Origin: Oehlia diaphana
Lineage: Eukaryota; Glomeromycota; Glomeromycetes; Glomerales; Glomeraceae
Direction of reading: 5' to 3'
Assembly: GCA_003833135.1 (NCBI GenBank)
Contig: QZLH01000829.1
Span: 31,014-47,027 of the forward strand
DNA: 16,014 nucleotides
Part shown: in pieces, positions 1 through 7,950 of the stretch
Numbering within the stretch: the first letter of the stretch is position 1
How the letters are laid out: the number at the start of each line of letters is the position of its first letter
The notes under the pieces: generated by a model
Told to the model about the DNA's origin: nothing
Seen by the model: the letters and a program-made list of their open reading frames with translations, nothing else
Databases searched by the model: none
Translations under genes and position numbers: made by a program

Positions 1-30
<30 letters not shown>
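1..30. repeat. Poly(T) tract at the left edge
   Basis: Thirty consecutive T residues open the window, followed by A-rich sequence. It could be a genomic homopolymer or the poly(A) tail of a retroposed sequence on the minus strand. The window edge prevents a decision. Confidence 0.9.
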
Positions 31-31
<1 letters not shown>

Positions 32-299
32 AGAAACTTTATGAATTATATTTGTTAAAAAAAAGGAAAAAAAAAGAAAGGCCTAGATTCGTACGTGAAA
101 TTTTATTATTGCAGTACAATTGGGTACACTACATTATTGTGTTACAATGTGTAACTAAATAAAATTATAAAAGACATAAAATACCAATCTTCTTGCCGCA
201 TATGATTACACAACCACAAATATACTATTATAAAAACGTGATAATAAGTCACGTGTCAATTTCTTTACTGCGGAAATTTTATAATTAACTCTTTACTCT
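31..299. other. Intergenic, nothing recognised
   Basis: I see no open frame with protein-like composition, RNA gene or repeat. The only notable item is a CACGTG hexamer at about 251-256, a generic E-box-like palindrome without other support. Confidence 0.5.
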
Positions 300-1005
300 G
301 TCACTCTGAAAAAGATGATAATATACATGTCGCCTTATGTCCTTCATACCAACACAATATCCGAGAAGTGTTAAGAAATACGTTGCGCTTTTGAAATTAT
401 TATTATATAAGGCTCTTGACATCGACCAGAAAATTGACGGTTCCTCTCTGTTTGCTAATCTCACATCAATCTATTTCGCATCCTCGTTTTTTGCTCATCT
501 ATAATATGATTCCGAGGGACTTACGGGCCTCTTTTATAACTATATAGGACGCCGCAATCACGTGACAATCTTTTTAATTTTGTATATTAAAGACTTAATT
601 AACGATTTATCTTACTTGGGCAACGTGACGATAATTTCAAAGCCTGGGAACGATCCACGGGAATACAAAACGATCCAAAATACATTATAGAAGAAATTTC
701 AAGCGGTTACTCACTTCATCCAATACGCCCGGTGCGAACGATCCACGAAGAAATTGTCACATTAACATCTTATCATAAACACAACCCTCGTATTGATCCG
801 TCCGCTCACACGTCATTAAATTTTTTACATTCAGGATCATGGTCTTTACATAGAAATGAACTTTTTTTGAACCAATAGATTTATTCGATATATTTCGTTT
901 TAATTCTATTTTTAAATCGTATGTCATAATTAGTTTTTGTATATTTCTCTTTATATTCGGTTTTTCTGGTGCGGACACTTGGGTACTAGTGTATTACTTT
1001 TGATT
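300..1005 (+). pseudogene. Unidentified broken protein-coding remnant
   Basis: This stretch is visibly richer in G and C than its flanks and has protein-like open frames broken by stops and frame changes. The best piece is a plus-strand frame open from 603 to the TAG at 876-878 (91 codons, no internal ATG). It has a balanced composition including WERSTGIQNDPKYI and TLTSYHKHNPRIDPSAH, and strong purine-any-pyrimidine codon bias. Upstream, another plus frame gives ALDIDQKIDGSSLFANLTS around 410-510, ended by a TAA, then resumes. An earlier frame gives KDDNIHVALCPSYQHNIREV. After a T-run at about 861-867 a further frame yields a hydrophobic segment to about 1003. I do not recognise the family. 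The minus strand is also open across 757-978, and a lysine-rich product there is an alternative reading, so strand is uncertain. The region could be an old gene, a transposon gene or a transferred fragment. Confidence 0.35.
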
Positions 1006-1023
1006 CTATTATATAGTTTCTTT

Positions 1024-1077
1024 GTAATCTTTACTGGAACTTTTTTACTCTGAGAAATAAAAATAAAAATAAAAATA
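1024..1077. repeat. Dispersed repeat, copy 1, with (AAAAT)n end
   Basis: Starting at GTAATCTTTACTGG and ending in an AAATAAAAATAAAAAT tail, this segment matches 9381-9430 with about four differences over 48 bases. The tail looks like the 3' end of a SINE or LINE. Read on the minus strand instead, the T-rich tail plus CTCAG resembles a splice acceptor, followed by a 33-codon frame (1049 down to the TAA at 951) starting SKKVPVKITKKLYN. I cannot decide between retroposon tail and exon start. Confidence 0.6.
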
Positions 1078-1790
1078 TTAGTAGTAGCATTAACTACTAT
1101 TGATCCGCAGTATTACTAATGACCGAACTATACACAATTATTGGATTGGCTGACCGATATGTCTATTTCCCATGCATCTAATAAATATTTATTATATATC
1201 ATAATGATTAATGATTTCAATATCGGATGTAATAAAAAAAAAAAAATATGGGTCATTAAGACCTTGCATATTTTTAATCGACTGAACATAACTTACTTTA
1301 TATTTCTTTCTCTGAACCGTATTACAGTATTACAGTATTAGCTACAAAATTGAGCAACCAATTATTATTAAGTTTTAGTCATACATATTTTTGAATAAAA
1401 AATTTTATTATAAATTGTAAAAAAAAGAAAAAATTTTTCTGTAAAAACTCCGTGAATTTGATACACTTACGGAAATAACATGGAATAAAAAAACACGGAA
1501 TAAATATTTTAGAGGGTAAAAATATTTTTAGAGAGGCCTTTATAGTCTACATGTTCAAATCAATAGGACCCGGAAAAGTAGAAAAAAGAAAAGTGTAGAT
1601 CTTTCCTTTTTTGATAATTTCAGGCAGCATTGTATATTTCTGGCCCTGAGAAGATGAGTAGAGTGAGTGAGACTATTCGTCTATTCGTATATTTGCTCGG
1701 ATCTCTAAATCAATCATGATAACAATCAGACATAAAATTTTCTTCTTCGATGATAAGCTAAAAGGAAAAAAAAATTAAACTGTTCTAAAA
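1078..1790. other. AT-rich intergenic stretch
   Basis: No convincing gene is visible. A 66-codon frame at 1141-1341 is rich in N, I and K and looks like chance in AT-rich DNA. A short plus-strand open stretch follows a TTTCAG at about 1618-1623 (AALYISGPEKMSRVSETI) and ends in TGA near 1718. It is too short to call an exon. Confidence 0.4.
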
Positions 1791-1794
1791 AATG

Positions 1795-2375
1795 TTTTCA
1801 ACGACTAAAAAGGTTTTTTTAGCCCATTTAATAGAAAAAACGTTGAAAAATATTTTTTTTTTTTAGTTCTTAATAAAAAAAACTTGTAAAACGTTATTAA
1901 TCTTTTTTTTTCAGCTTATTTTAATGATAAAACATTAAAACTTGCTTTATAAATCAAAATGTTTTTTTAATTCGTTTTAGCAAAAAATGTTAATAAAACT
2001 TTTTTACATTTAATACATTTTTTTTTAAATCCATTTCAATAAAAAAATTGTTGAAACCGTTTTATACTTTTATCTAATTCATTTTTAATAAATAAAACGT
2101 TTTTACGTTTAAAAACTTTTTTTTTTAATCTGTGAAATATTTTTTAATGTTTTATTAATCATCTTAAGAATAAAATGTTAAAAAAAACGTTTTCTTTAAA
2201 CTGTTTTAATGACAAAACGTTAAAAACATTTTTCTTTGATCATTTCAATGACAGTTAAAATAAGTTTCTCTTAATTGTTTTAATAATAGAAAAAAAATAC
2301 TTATTACCATTTTTTTAATTAACTTAATAATAAAATTGGTTTTTTAATTAATTTTTAAAATAATAAAAAAAATTT
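1795..2375. repeat. Degenerate minisatellite, unit about 30-58 bp
   Basis: About a dozen diverged units of the form TTTTAATGAxAAAACGTTAAAA followed by a T-run and then AATC recur across this stretch. Recognisable unit starts lie near 1823, 1864, 1914, 1970, 2028, 2077, 2128, 2158, 2198, 2238, 2273, 2317 and 2348. The best preserved unit is near 2198-2240 (CTGTTTTAATGACAAAACGT). Units differ in length because the A and T runs vary. No coding frame crosses the array. Confidence 0.65.
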
Positions 2376-2390
2376 TTTTTTCAAATTATA

Positions 2391-2475
2391 AAGAACTGGA
2401 CTGGACCAGACCAAATTGAAGCAAAATTTTCGGTTCAGTGCCGAATTACTCTCCAACCTGCAATCCAGACCATTT
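2391..2475. mobile_element. Possible hAT-type terminal region
   Basis: A short GC-richer patch contains repeated CTGGAC/TGGACC motifs, a hairpin-capable TTCGG...CCGAA pair at 2429-2445 and a TCCAGACC near 2464. Alternating CGGTTC/TCCGG-like subterminal motifs are typical of many hAT elements, and a hAT transposase remnant lies about 140 bp away. A matching second terminus was not found, so the link is an inference. Confidence 0.25.
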
Positions 2476-2615
2476 AGAGCTTTATAGTAGAAAATAAATT
2501 GGGTATTAACTAATATAAATATTAACTAATAATATTTATTTGTACTTGGTATTTATTTATTTATTATTTATTTCATTTAAATAAACAACTGAGTGACATT
2601 ATTTTTGTAGATTTA

Positions 2616-2850
2616 TCAGCCGCCCATTATCAAGTCAACTTTCAAGCATAATGACATTCGTGCTTTTTCAGGAAGCAATCTTTTTTTGTTGGATTTATTG
2701 TGTTTTTTCTATACTAAATACTTGATCGCTCGGGACGCTTGTAGCCTGAATGGACAAATAGTCCTTTACCATACGCACAAGTGAATCAACAAAGACAAAA
2801 TCCGTTGTGGATAATATAGACAATCTGATACTTTTTATTTATGCATAACT
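2616..2850 (-). mobile_element. hAT transposase C-terminal remnant, frameshifted
   Basis: Reading the minus strand downward from about 2820, one frame contains VRMVKDYLSIQATSVPS then DQVFS (about 2775-2710). This matches the start of the hAT C-terminal dimerisation domain, where families read A-x-D-Y-L-x-I-x-A-T-S-V-P-S-E-R-x-F-S. That frame ends at a TAA. A one-base frame change in the adjacent A-run resumes the domain as TINPTKKRLLPEKARMSLCL, to a TGA at 2618-2616, as expected for the T-x-R-N-R-L-x-P-E-x-A-x-x-x-L-C-L-K part. The E-R of the usual SVPSER motif is D-Q here. No upstream transposase (DDE core, BED finger) is visible, so this is a dead, 5'-truncated fragment. Confidence 0.8.
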
Positions 2851-3396
2851 ACTAAAAAATGGACGCGTGTCCAGGCGCAATAATGTGGCGCAGTAATGTG
2901 CAATTTAATTTTTATCCGGTATTCAAGTAGCACGTAAGCGTTACTTTTTATTTTTTACAAATCATTTATTCCACTTATTTATATCTTTAATAGGCGAAGA
3001 TATATTTTTAAACATTTTAATCAAGGATAATAATAAAATTGCACGTTATTTTCATTTATGCCAGGTTCTATTTTTTTTTAATTCTTTTTTTTTATTTTCA
3101 TTATTAGGTTTCATTATATTATTTTCTGTTAAAAGATTCAATAAAATATATTAAATTAATAAACTATTTTTAACAAAATGCGTAACTTCAAAAATTTTTT
3201 TGTGGAAAATTGTTAAAAAAACGAGTATCATACAAAAAAATTTTTTATGGCATTCAAATTTTAAACCCATATTCATATATCAGATATTATAAAACATGTG
3301 ACATTTTCGAAAAAAACCCAGGTGATAATCGCCCAGGTGACGTTTATTAATAAATAATATGACATAAAAAATAAATAAGAAAATTAAAAATTTTAA
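2851..3396. other. Intergenic spacer downstream of the Sel1-kinase gene
   Basis: AT-rich spacer with no recognised gene. It holds GGCGCA-type motifs near 2874-2895, where the 13-mer ATGTGGCGCAGTA at 2883-2895 recurs at 7247-7259. It also holds a direct repeat of CCCAGGTGA at 3317-3325 and 3332-3340, just beyond the 3' end of the kinase gene. Confidence 0.5.
3343..3348 (-). terminator. Candidate poly(A) signal for the Sel1-kinase gene
   Basis: On the minus strand this reads AATAAA about 50 nt beyond the TAA stop of the Sel1-kinase gene. AATAAA-like hexamers are common by chance in such AT-rich DNA, so support is weak. Confidence 0.3.
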
Positions 3397-6300
3397 TTAT
3401 ATCATACATTCCAAATGCTCTGAATCATCTTTAAATAAAATTTCAGTAAGGTTGCGACTTGTATAATATGCTTGTGGATGAGATTGTACAATAGAAATAT
3501 TAGTTTGTTCTTGTACTGAATTATCGCTTACTTTTACAAATTCAGACATATCATTTCTAAATTTGCTATCAATATTATGTACATTTCTTCTATATTCTCC
3601 ATCTCTATTTGTTCTATAATATTCATTAATACATTCAATCCATTCAGAAATTTTATATTCAAGCTCTGTTATGGTTGGTCTATTGGAAGGATTTGAATCC
3701 CAACATTTTGTCATCAAATCTACATAACATTGTGGAGTATTTTTATTAATTTTAGGACGCTCACCTTCACAAATACTTAAACTAAGTTCAACATCATGTG
3801 CTTCATGATTAAATGGGGGAATACCTGATGTAAATTCCCACATTATCATTGAAAAACTATAAATATCACTTGCTGGAGTATAAGGTTCTTTTCTTATTAT
3901 TTCGGGTGCCATATAAGGCAAAACTCCATAAATTTCACTATCAGAATCTTGTAAATCATTTATAGGTCTACATAACCCTAAATCAATAATAAATATCTCA
4001 TTATAATCATCTGATACTAAAATATTACCATCATGAAAATCACCATGAGTTAAACTTGATTCATGAATTACTTTAAGTCCCAATATAATATTTTTCAATA
4101 ATTGTAACTTATCTTGCCACTTAAATTTAATTATATTATGTAAACATTTTCTTATATTTCCTTTTTTTGCATAACTCATTACTATTATATAGTTTAAATT
4201 ATATGGATCTTGGGTAATTCCAAAGAATTGAATAAATTTTGAAAATGATTTTTTTTGACAATTATAATGATATTTCCACTGTATAAATAATAAAAATATA
4301 TTATTAAATTTTGCAATAAATAAATTTATTACTAATAAACATAAATACAGTACCTCATCCAGAAATTTACTATTTAAACTCGATGAATTATTAAGTATTT
4401 TAAGAATAACTTCATAGCCAGTTGGAAAGCTCCATCTATTCCATTGTTGTTTATCAAAATCCCAACTATCAATTGGTCCGTCTGACCAGATAGCTTTATT
4501 GATTTCACTAAATCCTCCTTTATCATGATAATTAATACTTGATAATTTATTATAAGGTATCCATTCTAAAACTTCATAACAATTTTTAGCATTTAGTTGT
4601 GCTTCTTTAATAAATTCATCAACAAACTTATTCTTACTAGTCCATTTTGAAAATTCTTGTTGAAATCGTTTAGAATTACATTGTTGGCACCATTGGTAAT
4701 CAATATATGGTTGTTTACATTCATTACATAACTCATTTTTATCAGTACTTTCTTTATTACTTTCTGCCATTTTTTGGTACCAATAAAAGGCTTTTTCTAA
4801 ATTCTTTTCTATTCCTTCTCCATTTTTATAATTCATAACTAAATTATTCATTGCTTCTTCATTACCATTTTCTGCTGCTTTTTGATACCAATAAAAGGCT
4901 TTTGTTAAATTCTTTTCAACACCTTCTCCACTTTCATAACAAATGGCTAATTTATTCATTGCAATTTCATGACCATTTTCTGCTGCTTTTTGATACCAAT
5001 AAAAGGCTTTTTCTAAATCCTTTTCTGTTCCTTCTCCATTGTAATGACATTTGGCTAAAATATGCATTGCATTTTCATCACCATTTTCTGCTGCTTTTTG
5101 AAACCAGTAAAAGGCTTTTTCTAAATTCTTTTCTGTCCCTTCTCCATTTTTATAACAAATGGCTAAACCTCTTATTGCTTCTTCATAACCATTTTCTATT
5201 GCTTTTAGAAACCAGTAAAAGGCTTTTTCTAAATTCTTTTCTGTTCCCTTTCCTTTATAATAACTAATGGCTAAATTATACATTGCTTCAATATAATTTT
5301 TTTCTACTAGTTCTTGAAGCAAGTAAAAGACTTTTTCTAAATTCTTTTCTGCTCCTTCTCCATTTGTATAACAAATAACTAAACTTTTTATTGCTTCTAT
5401 ATTACCATTTTCTGCTGCTTTTTGAAACCAGTAAAAGGCTTTTTCTAAATCCTTTTCTGTTCCTTCTCCATTGTAATAGCAAGTAGCTAACCAAAACATT
5501 GCACTAATATTATTTTTTTCTGTTGCTTTTTGATACCAATAAAAGGCTTTTTTTAAATCCTTTTCTGTTCCTTTTCCATTTTTATAACAATGATCAGCAA
5601 GTACAAACATTGCATTATTATCACCATTTTCTGCTGCTCTTTGAAACCAGTAAAAGGCTTTTTCATCATTTTTTTCTGTTCCTTTCCCATCATTATAACA
5701 AAAAGCTAAAAAATTCATTGCTCCAATATGATCATTTTCTGCTGCTTTTTGATACCAGTAAAAGGCTTCTTCTAAATTCTTTTCTATTCCTTCTCCATCA
5801 TAATAACATTTGGCTAAATGTAACATTGCAACTTCATTACCATATTCCGCTGCTTTTTGATACCAGTAAAAGGCTTTTTCTAAATTCTTTTCTACTCCTT
5901 CTCCAATTTTATAACAAGTGGCTAAAAAAAACATTGTTGTTTCATTATCATTTTCTGCTGCTTTTTGAAACCAGTAAAAGGCTTTTTCTAAATTTTTTTC
6001 TGTTTCTTTTCCTTTATAATGATAAATGGCTAAATAATTCATTGCTTCTTTATTACCATTTTCTGCTGCTTTTTGATACCAATACAAGGCTTTCTTTAAG
6101 TTTTTTTCAATTCCTTCTCCATTTTCATAACAAATAGCTAAACTATTCATTGCTTTTTCATTACCATTTTCTGCTGCTTTTTGATACCAGTAAAAGGCTT
6201 TTTCCTCATTTTTTTCTGTTCCTTCTCCATTATAATAACATTTGGCTAAATATAACACTGCAATTTCATTACCATTTTCTGCTGCTTTTTGATACCAGTA

Positions 6301-6771
6301 AAAGGCTTTTTCTAAGTCTTTTTCAATTCCTTCTCCATTTTCATAAAAAATGGCTAAATTATTCATTGCATTTTCATTACCATTTTCTGCTGCTCTTTGA
6401 AACCAGTAAAAGGCTTTTTCCTCATTTTTTTCTGTTCCTTCTCCATTATAATAACATTTGGCTAAATATAACACTGCAATTTCATTACCATTTTCTGCTG
6501 CTTTTTGATGCCAGTGAAAGGCTTCTTCTAAATTCTTTTCTGTTCCTTCTCCATTTTCATAACAAATGGCTAAATTATTCATTGCATCTTTATTACCATT
6601 TTCTGCTGATTTTTGAAACCAGTGAAAGGCTTTTTCTAAATCCTTTTCTGTTCCATCTCCATTGTAATAACATTTAGCTAAATTATTCATTGCACTTTCA
6701 TTACCAATTTCTGCTATTTTTTGATACCAGTAAAAAATAATATATAAGAGAATTTTGAAAAAGCTTAGCAT
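3397..6771 (-). CDS. Sel1-repeat / zinc-ribbon / TKL-like protein kinase
   Basis: The product has 18 Sel1-like repeats (residues 26-674), a zinc-ribbon-like C682-x2-C685 / C695-x2-C698, a linker, then a kinase domain from about 737. Kinase landmarks are KGGFS (751-755) as the glycine loop, K791 as the likely ATP-binding lysine, HGDFHDGN (909-916) with catalytic D911, DLG (930-932), MAPE (954-957), D969 and R1031. HGD in place of HRD makes it a non-RD kinase. The tail carries SHPQAYYTSR (1097-1106). Sel1 repeats are known scaffolds, so a cytosolic signalling kinase is inferred. The uninterrupted frame encodes 1124 residues, but positions 4353-4279 look like a 75-nt in-frame intron, giving 1099 after splicing. 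The start at 6771 follows a (TAAAA)n leader and begins with a hydrophobic stretch (FFKILLYIIFY) merging into half a Sel1 unit, so a 5' truncation or missed upstream exon is possible. Confidence 0.9.
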   Translation of the reverse strand: MLSFFKILLYIIFYWYQKIAEIGNESAMNNLAKCYYNGDGTEKDLEKAFHWFQKSAENGNKDAMNNLAICYENGEGTEKNLEEAFHWHQKAAENGNEIAVLYLAKCYYNGEGTEKNEEKAFYWFQRAAENGNENAMNNLAIFYENGEGIEKDLEKAFYWYQKAAENGNEIAVLYLAKCYYNGEGTEKNEEKAFYWYQKAAENGNEKAMNSLAICYENGEGIEKNLKKALYWYQKAAENGNKEAMNYLAIYHYKGKETEKNLEKAFYWFQKAAENDNETTMFFLATCYKIGEGVEKNLEKAFYWYQKAAEYGNEVAMLHLAKCYYDGEGIEKNLEEAFYWYQKAAENDHIGAMNFLAFCYNDGKGTEKNDEKAFYWFQRAAENGDNNAMFVLADHCYKNGKGTEKDLKKAFYWYQKATEKNNISAMFWLATCYYNGEGTEKDLEKAFYWFQKAAENGNIEAIKSLVICYTNGEGAEKNLEKVFYLLQELVEKNYIEAMYNLAISYYKGKGTEKNLEKAFYWFLKAIENGYEEAIRGLAICYKNGEGTEKNLEKAFYWFQKAAENGDENAMHILAKCHYNGEGTEKDLEKAFYWYQKAAENGHEIAMNKLAICYESGEGVEKNLTKAFYWYQKAAENGNEEAMNNLVMNYKNGEGIEKNLEKAFYWYQKMAESNKESTDKNELCNECKQPYIDYQWCQQCNSKRFQQEFSKWTSKNKFVDEFIKEAQLNAKNCYEVLEWIPYNKLSSINYHDKGGFSEINKAIWSDGPIDSWDFDKQQWNRWSFPTGYEVILKILNNSSSLNSKFLDEVLYLCLLVINLFIAKFNNIFLLFIQWKYHYNCQKKSFSKFIQFFGITQDPYNLNYIIVMSYAKKGNIRKCLHNIIKFKWQDKLQLLKNIILGLKVIHESSLTHGDFHDGNILVSDDYNEIFIIDLGLCRPINDLQDSDSEIYGVLPYMAPEIIRKEPYTPASDIYSFSMIMWEFTSGIPPFNHEAHDVELSLSICEGERPKINKNTPQCYVDLMTKCWDSNPSNRPTITELEYKISEWIECINEYYRTNRDGEYRRNVHNIDSKFRNDMSEFVKVSDNSVQEQTNISIVQSHPQAYYTSRNLTEILFKDDSEHLECMI
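4279..4353 (-). other. Predicted 75-nt intron, in frame and stop-free
   Basis: On the minus strand the segment begins GTACTG after GAG (E806) and ends TTATACAG before TGGAAATATCAT (W832). It is phase 0, a multiple of three, and has no stop, so it reads through as 25 hydrophobic residues (LYLCLLVINLF...). The paralogue at 12227-13437 has a GTATGAT...TTATAG intron (13179-13103, 77 nt) at the same place, between FLNE and WKCH, which supports it strongly. The insert would fall inside the kinase N-lobe, right after the alpha-C glutamate region. Confidence 0.85.
4750..6696 (-). repeat. Coding Sel1 repeat array, 18 units of 108 nt
   Basis: Eighteen consecutive units of 36 residues (unit 11 has 37) cover residues 26-674 of the kinase gene. 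The consensus is AMNxLAxCYxNGEGTEKNLE followed by KAFYWYQKAAENGNE. Unit 13 is the most diverged (EKVFYLLQELVEKN). A block at 6402-6509 is identical over 108 nt to 6186-6293, exactly two units apart, showing recent duplication or conversion. The plus-strand open frames across this array are antisense shadows of the repeat. Confidence 0.95.
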
Positions 6772-7208
6772 TTTATTTTATTTTATTTTATTTTAAGTAG
6801 TTTTTTAAATACGTAAAGCTAAAGAAATTAATGACCATTATTAACTGGAATAGAAATATTTATGTCGTGCAAATATGCAAATATCATGTGCTCGGCATAA
6901 TGCAGTTTAAATTGACTTAGTTTGGTTTGGATTGATGAGCAAATCATTGAATCATTATTTATTTAATAAGAGTACGTGGCCCATTTTCATCCAATCACTT
7001 GGTCCTGTGATCGATATCCCATCCAATAATATGTATACATAAATTGTGGCTGAGCTTTATTATTTAAATTTATGTTAAAATTGATCTTTAAATTATAATT
7101 CCGGTCAAAATTTTCTTAATTCTAGCCAGCCCAAAATTGGAAATTTTGAGTTAAATGTAACACGCACTTTTGCAATATAACACAAAGTAAAGATTCCTAT
7201 TGATTTAT
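6772..7208. other. Upstream region of the Sel1-kinase gene
   Basis: A (TTTTA)n microsatellite (6771-6795) abuts the ATG of the kinase gene. Beyond it is AT-rich spacer with CCAAT pentamers near 6993 and 7023, which may belong to the minus-strand promoter, although their function cannot be shown. No other gene is recognised. Confidence 0.4.
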
Positions 7209-7231
7209 CATATCCGCCGATTTGCGGAATT
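7209..7231 (+). repeat. Inverted repeat, left arm
   Basis: The arm, CATATCCGCCGAT then TTGCGGAATT, is the reverse complement of 7951-7973 except for one base. Each arm is also internally hairpin-capable (TCCGC / GCGGA around a 6-nt loop). The pair brackets about 765 bp. It may be the terminal repeats of a small non-autonomous transposon or two copies of a dispersed palindrome. I see no clear target-site duplication. Confidence 0.7.
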
Positions 7232-7721
7232 TGCCGATCATCAGTTATGTGGCGCAGTACCGATTAAAATCGATCAAAACCCGTTCCTATGTAAGAAAAA
7301 ATGTCAAAGAATATATAAAAAAAACTTTTAAGACCTCTCCCAAAATATTTACCTCTTTAACCCGAACCAGTAGAAGGAGTTTCTAGAAAAAAAAGGAAAA
7401 AAATATTATAAAGTTAGTTTATTAAAAAACAAAAGAGAAAAACTTTACAAAATCCAGAATATTTAATGATTTAACGAAAAAAAATTGACTGAAAAATAAT
7501 TAATAATAAATATCAAATAGATTTTAATTAAACAACTAATCAATACATAATCTAAAATTTGCTAAAACATCATTATTAATATTTAGAGTTATTTATTTAT
7601 TGAAAGATTTTTTTTGAATAATTTTAAATTTTTTCTATAAACTATAAAAAAAAAAAAATAAAAAACAGCTCCAAGTTGTATCTAATATAAAATAATTACT
7701 AATATACTTGCAAAAATTCTT

Positions 7722-7879
7722 AACTTACTTGATGTAAAAACTGGTTGAAAAGTTGATGGGGGAGTTGATGGGGAGTTTAATAGGGAGTTTACGAAAGAAA
7801 AAAATTTTTTTAACGCTACTTTTTGTTGAAGTAATTTCTTGATATCTGTCATATGATCATGTAGCACAAGTGTGATCAT
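7722..7879 (-). CDS. Possible small exon, function unknown
   Basis: An ATG at 7879 opens a frame with MITLVLHDHMTDIKKLLQQK, then a serine/proline-rich segment (SPSTPPSTFQP) encoded by short repeated GTTGATGGGG-type DNA. At about 7722 the minus strand has ACATCAA followed by GTAAGT, a near-perfect splice donor. A possible acceptor (T-run then TATAG) lies near 7642 and would add a short lysine-rich end. Read without splicing, the frame goes on to 7682 into a hydrophobic stretch. I do not recognise the product. It lies inside the 7209-7973 inverted-repeat interval and may be a chance frame. Confidence 0.25.
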
Positions 7880-7950
7880 TTTTGCGAAACTTAATTTACC
7901 TAATTTTTATTAAATTATTGTCAAATTCCTTAATTTAGACGAATTTTGTT

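Noticed and set aside
1141..1341. Plus-strand 66-codon frame
   Set aside because: Low-complexity N/I/Y/K composition and an internal A-run; no splice sites or recognisable motif.
4851..6677. Plus-strand open frames of 138, 204 and 175 codons rich in L, F and H
   Set aside because: They are antisense shadows of the 108-nt Sel1 repeat and repeat with its period. They have no independent start context.
4750..6696. CRISPR-like regular repeat array
   Set aside because: The 108-nt units have no spacer structure, lie in an open frame and encode Sel1 motifs, and the context is eukaryotic.
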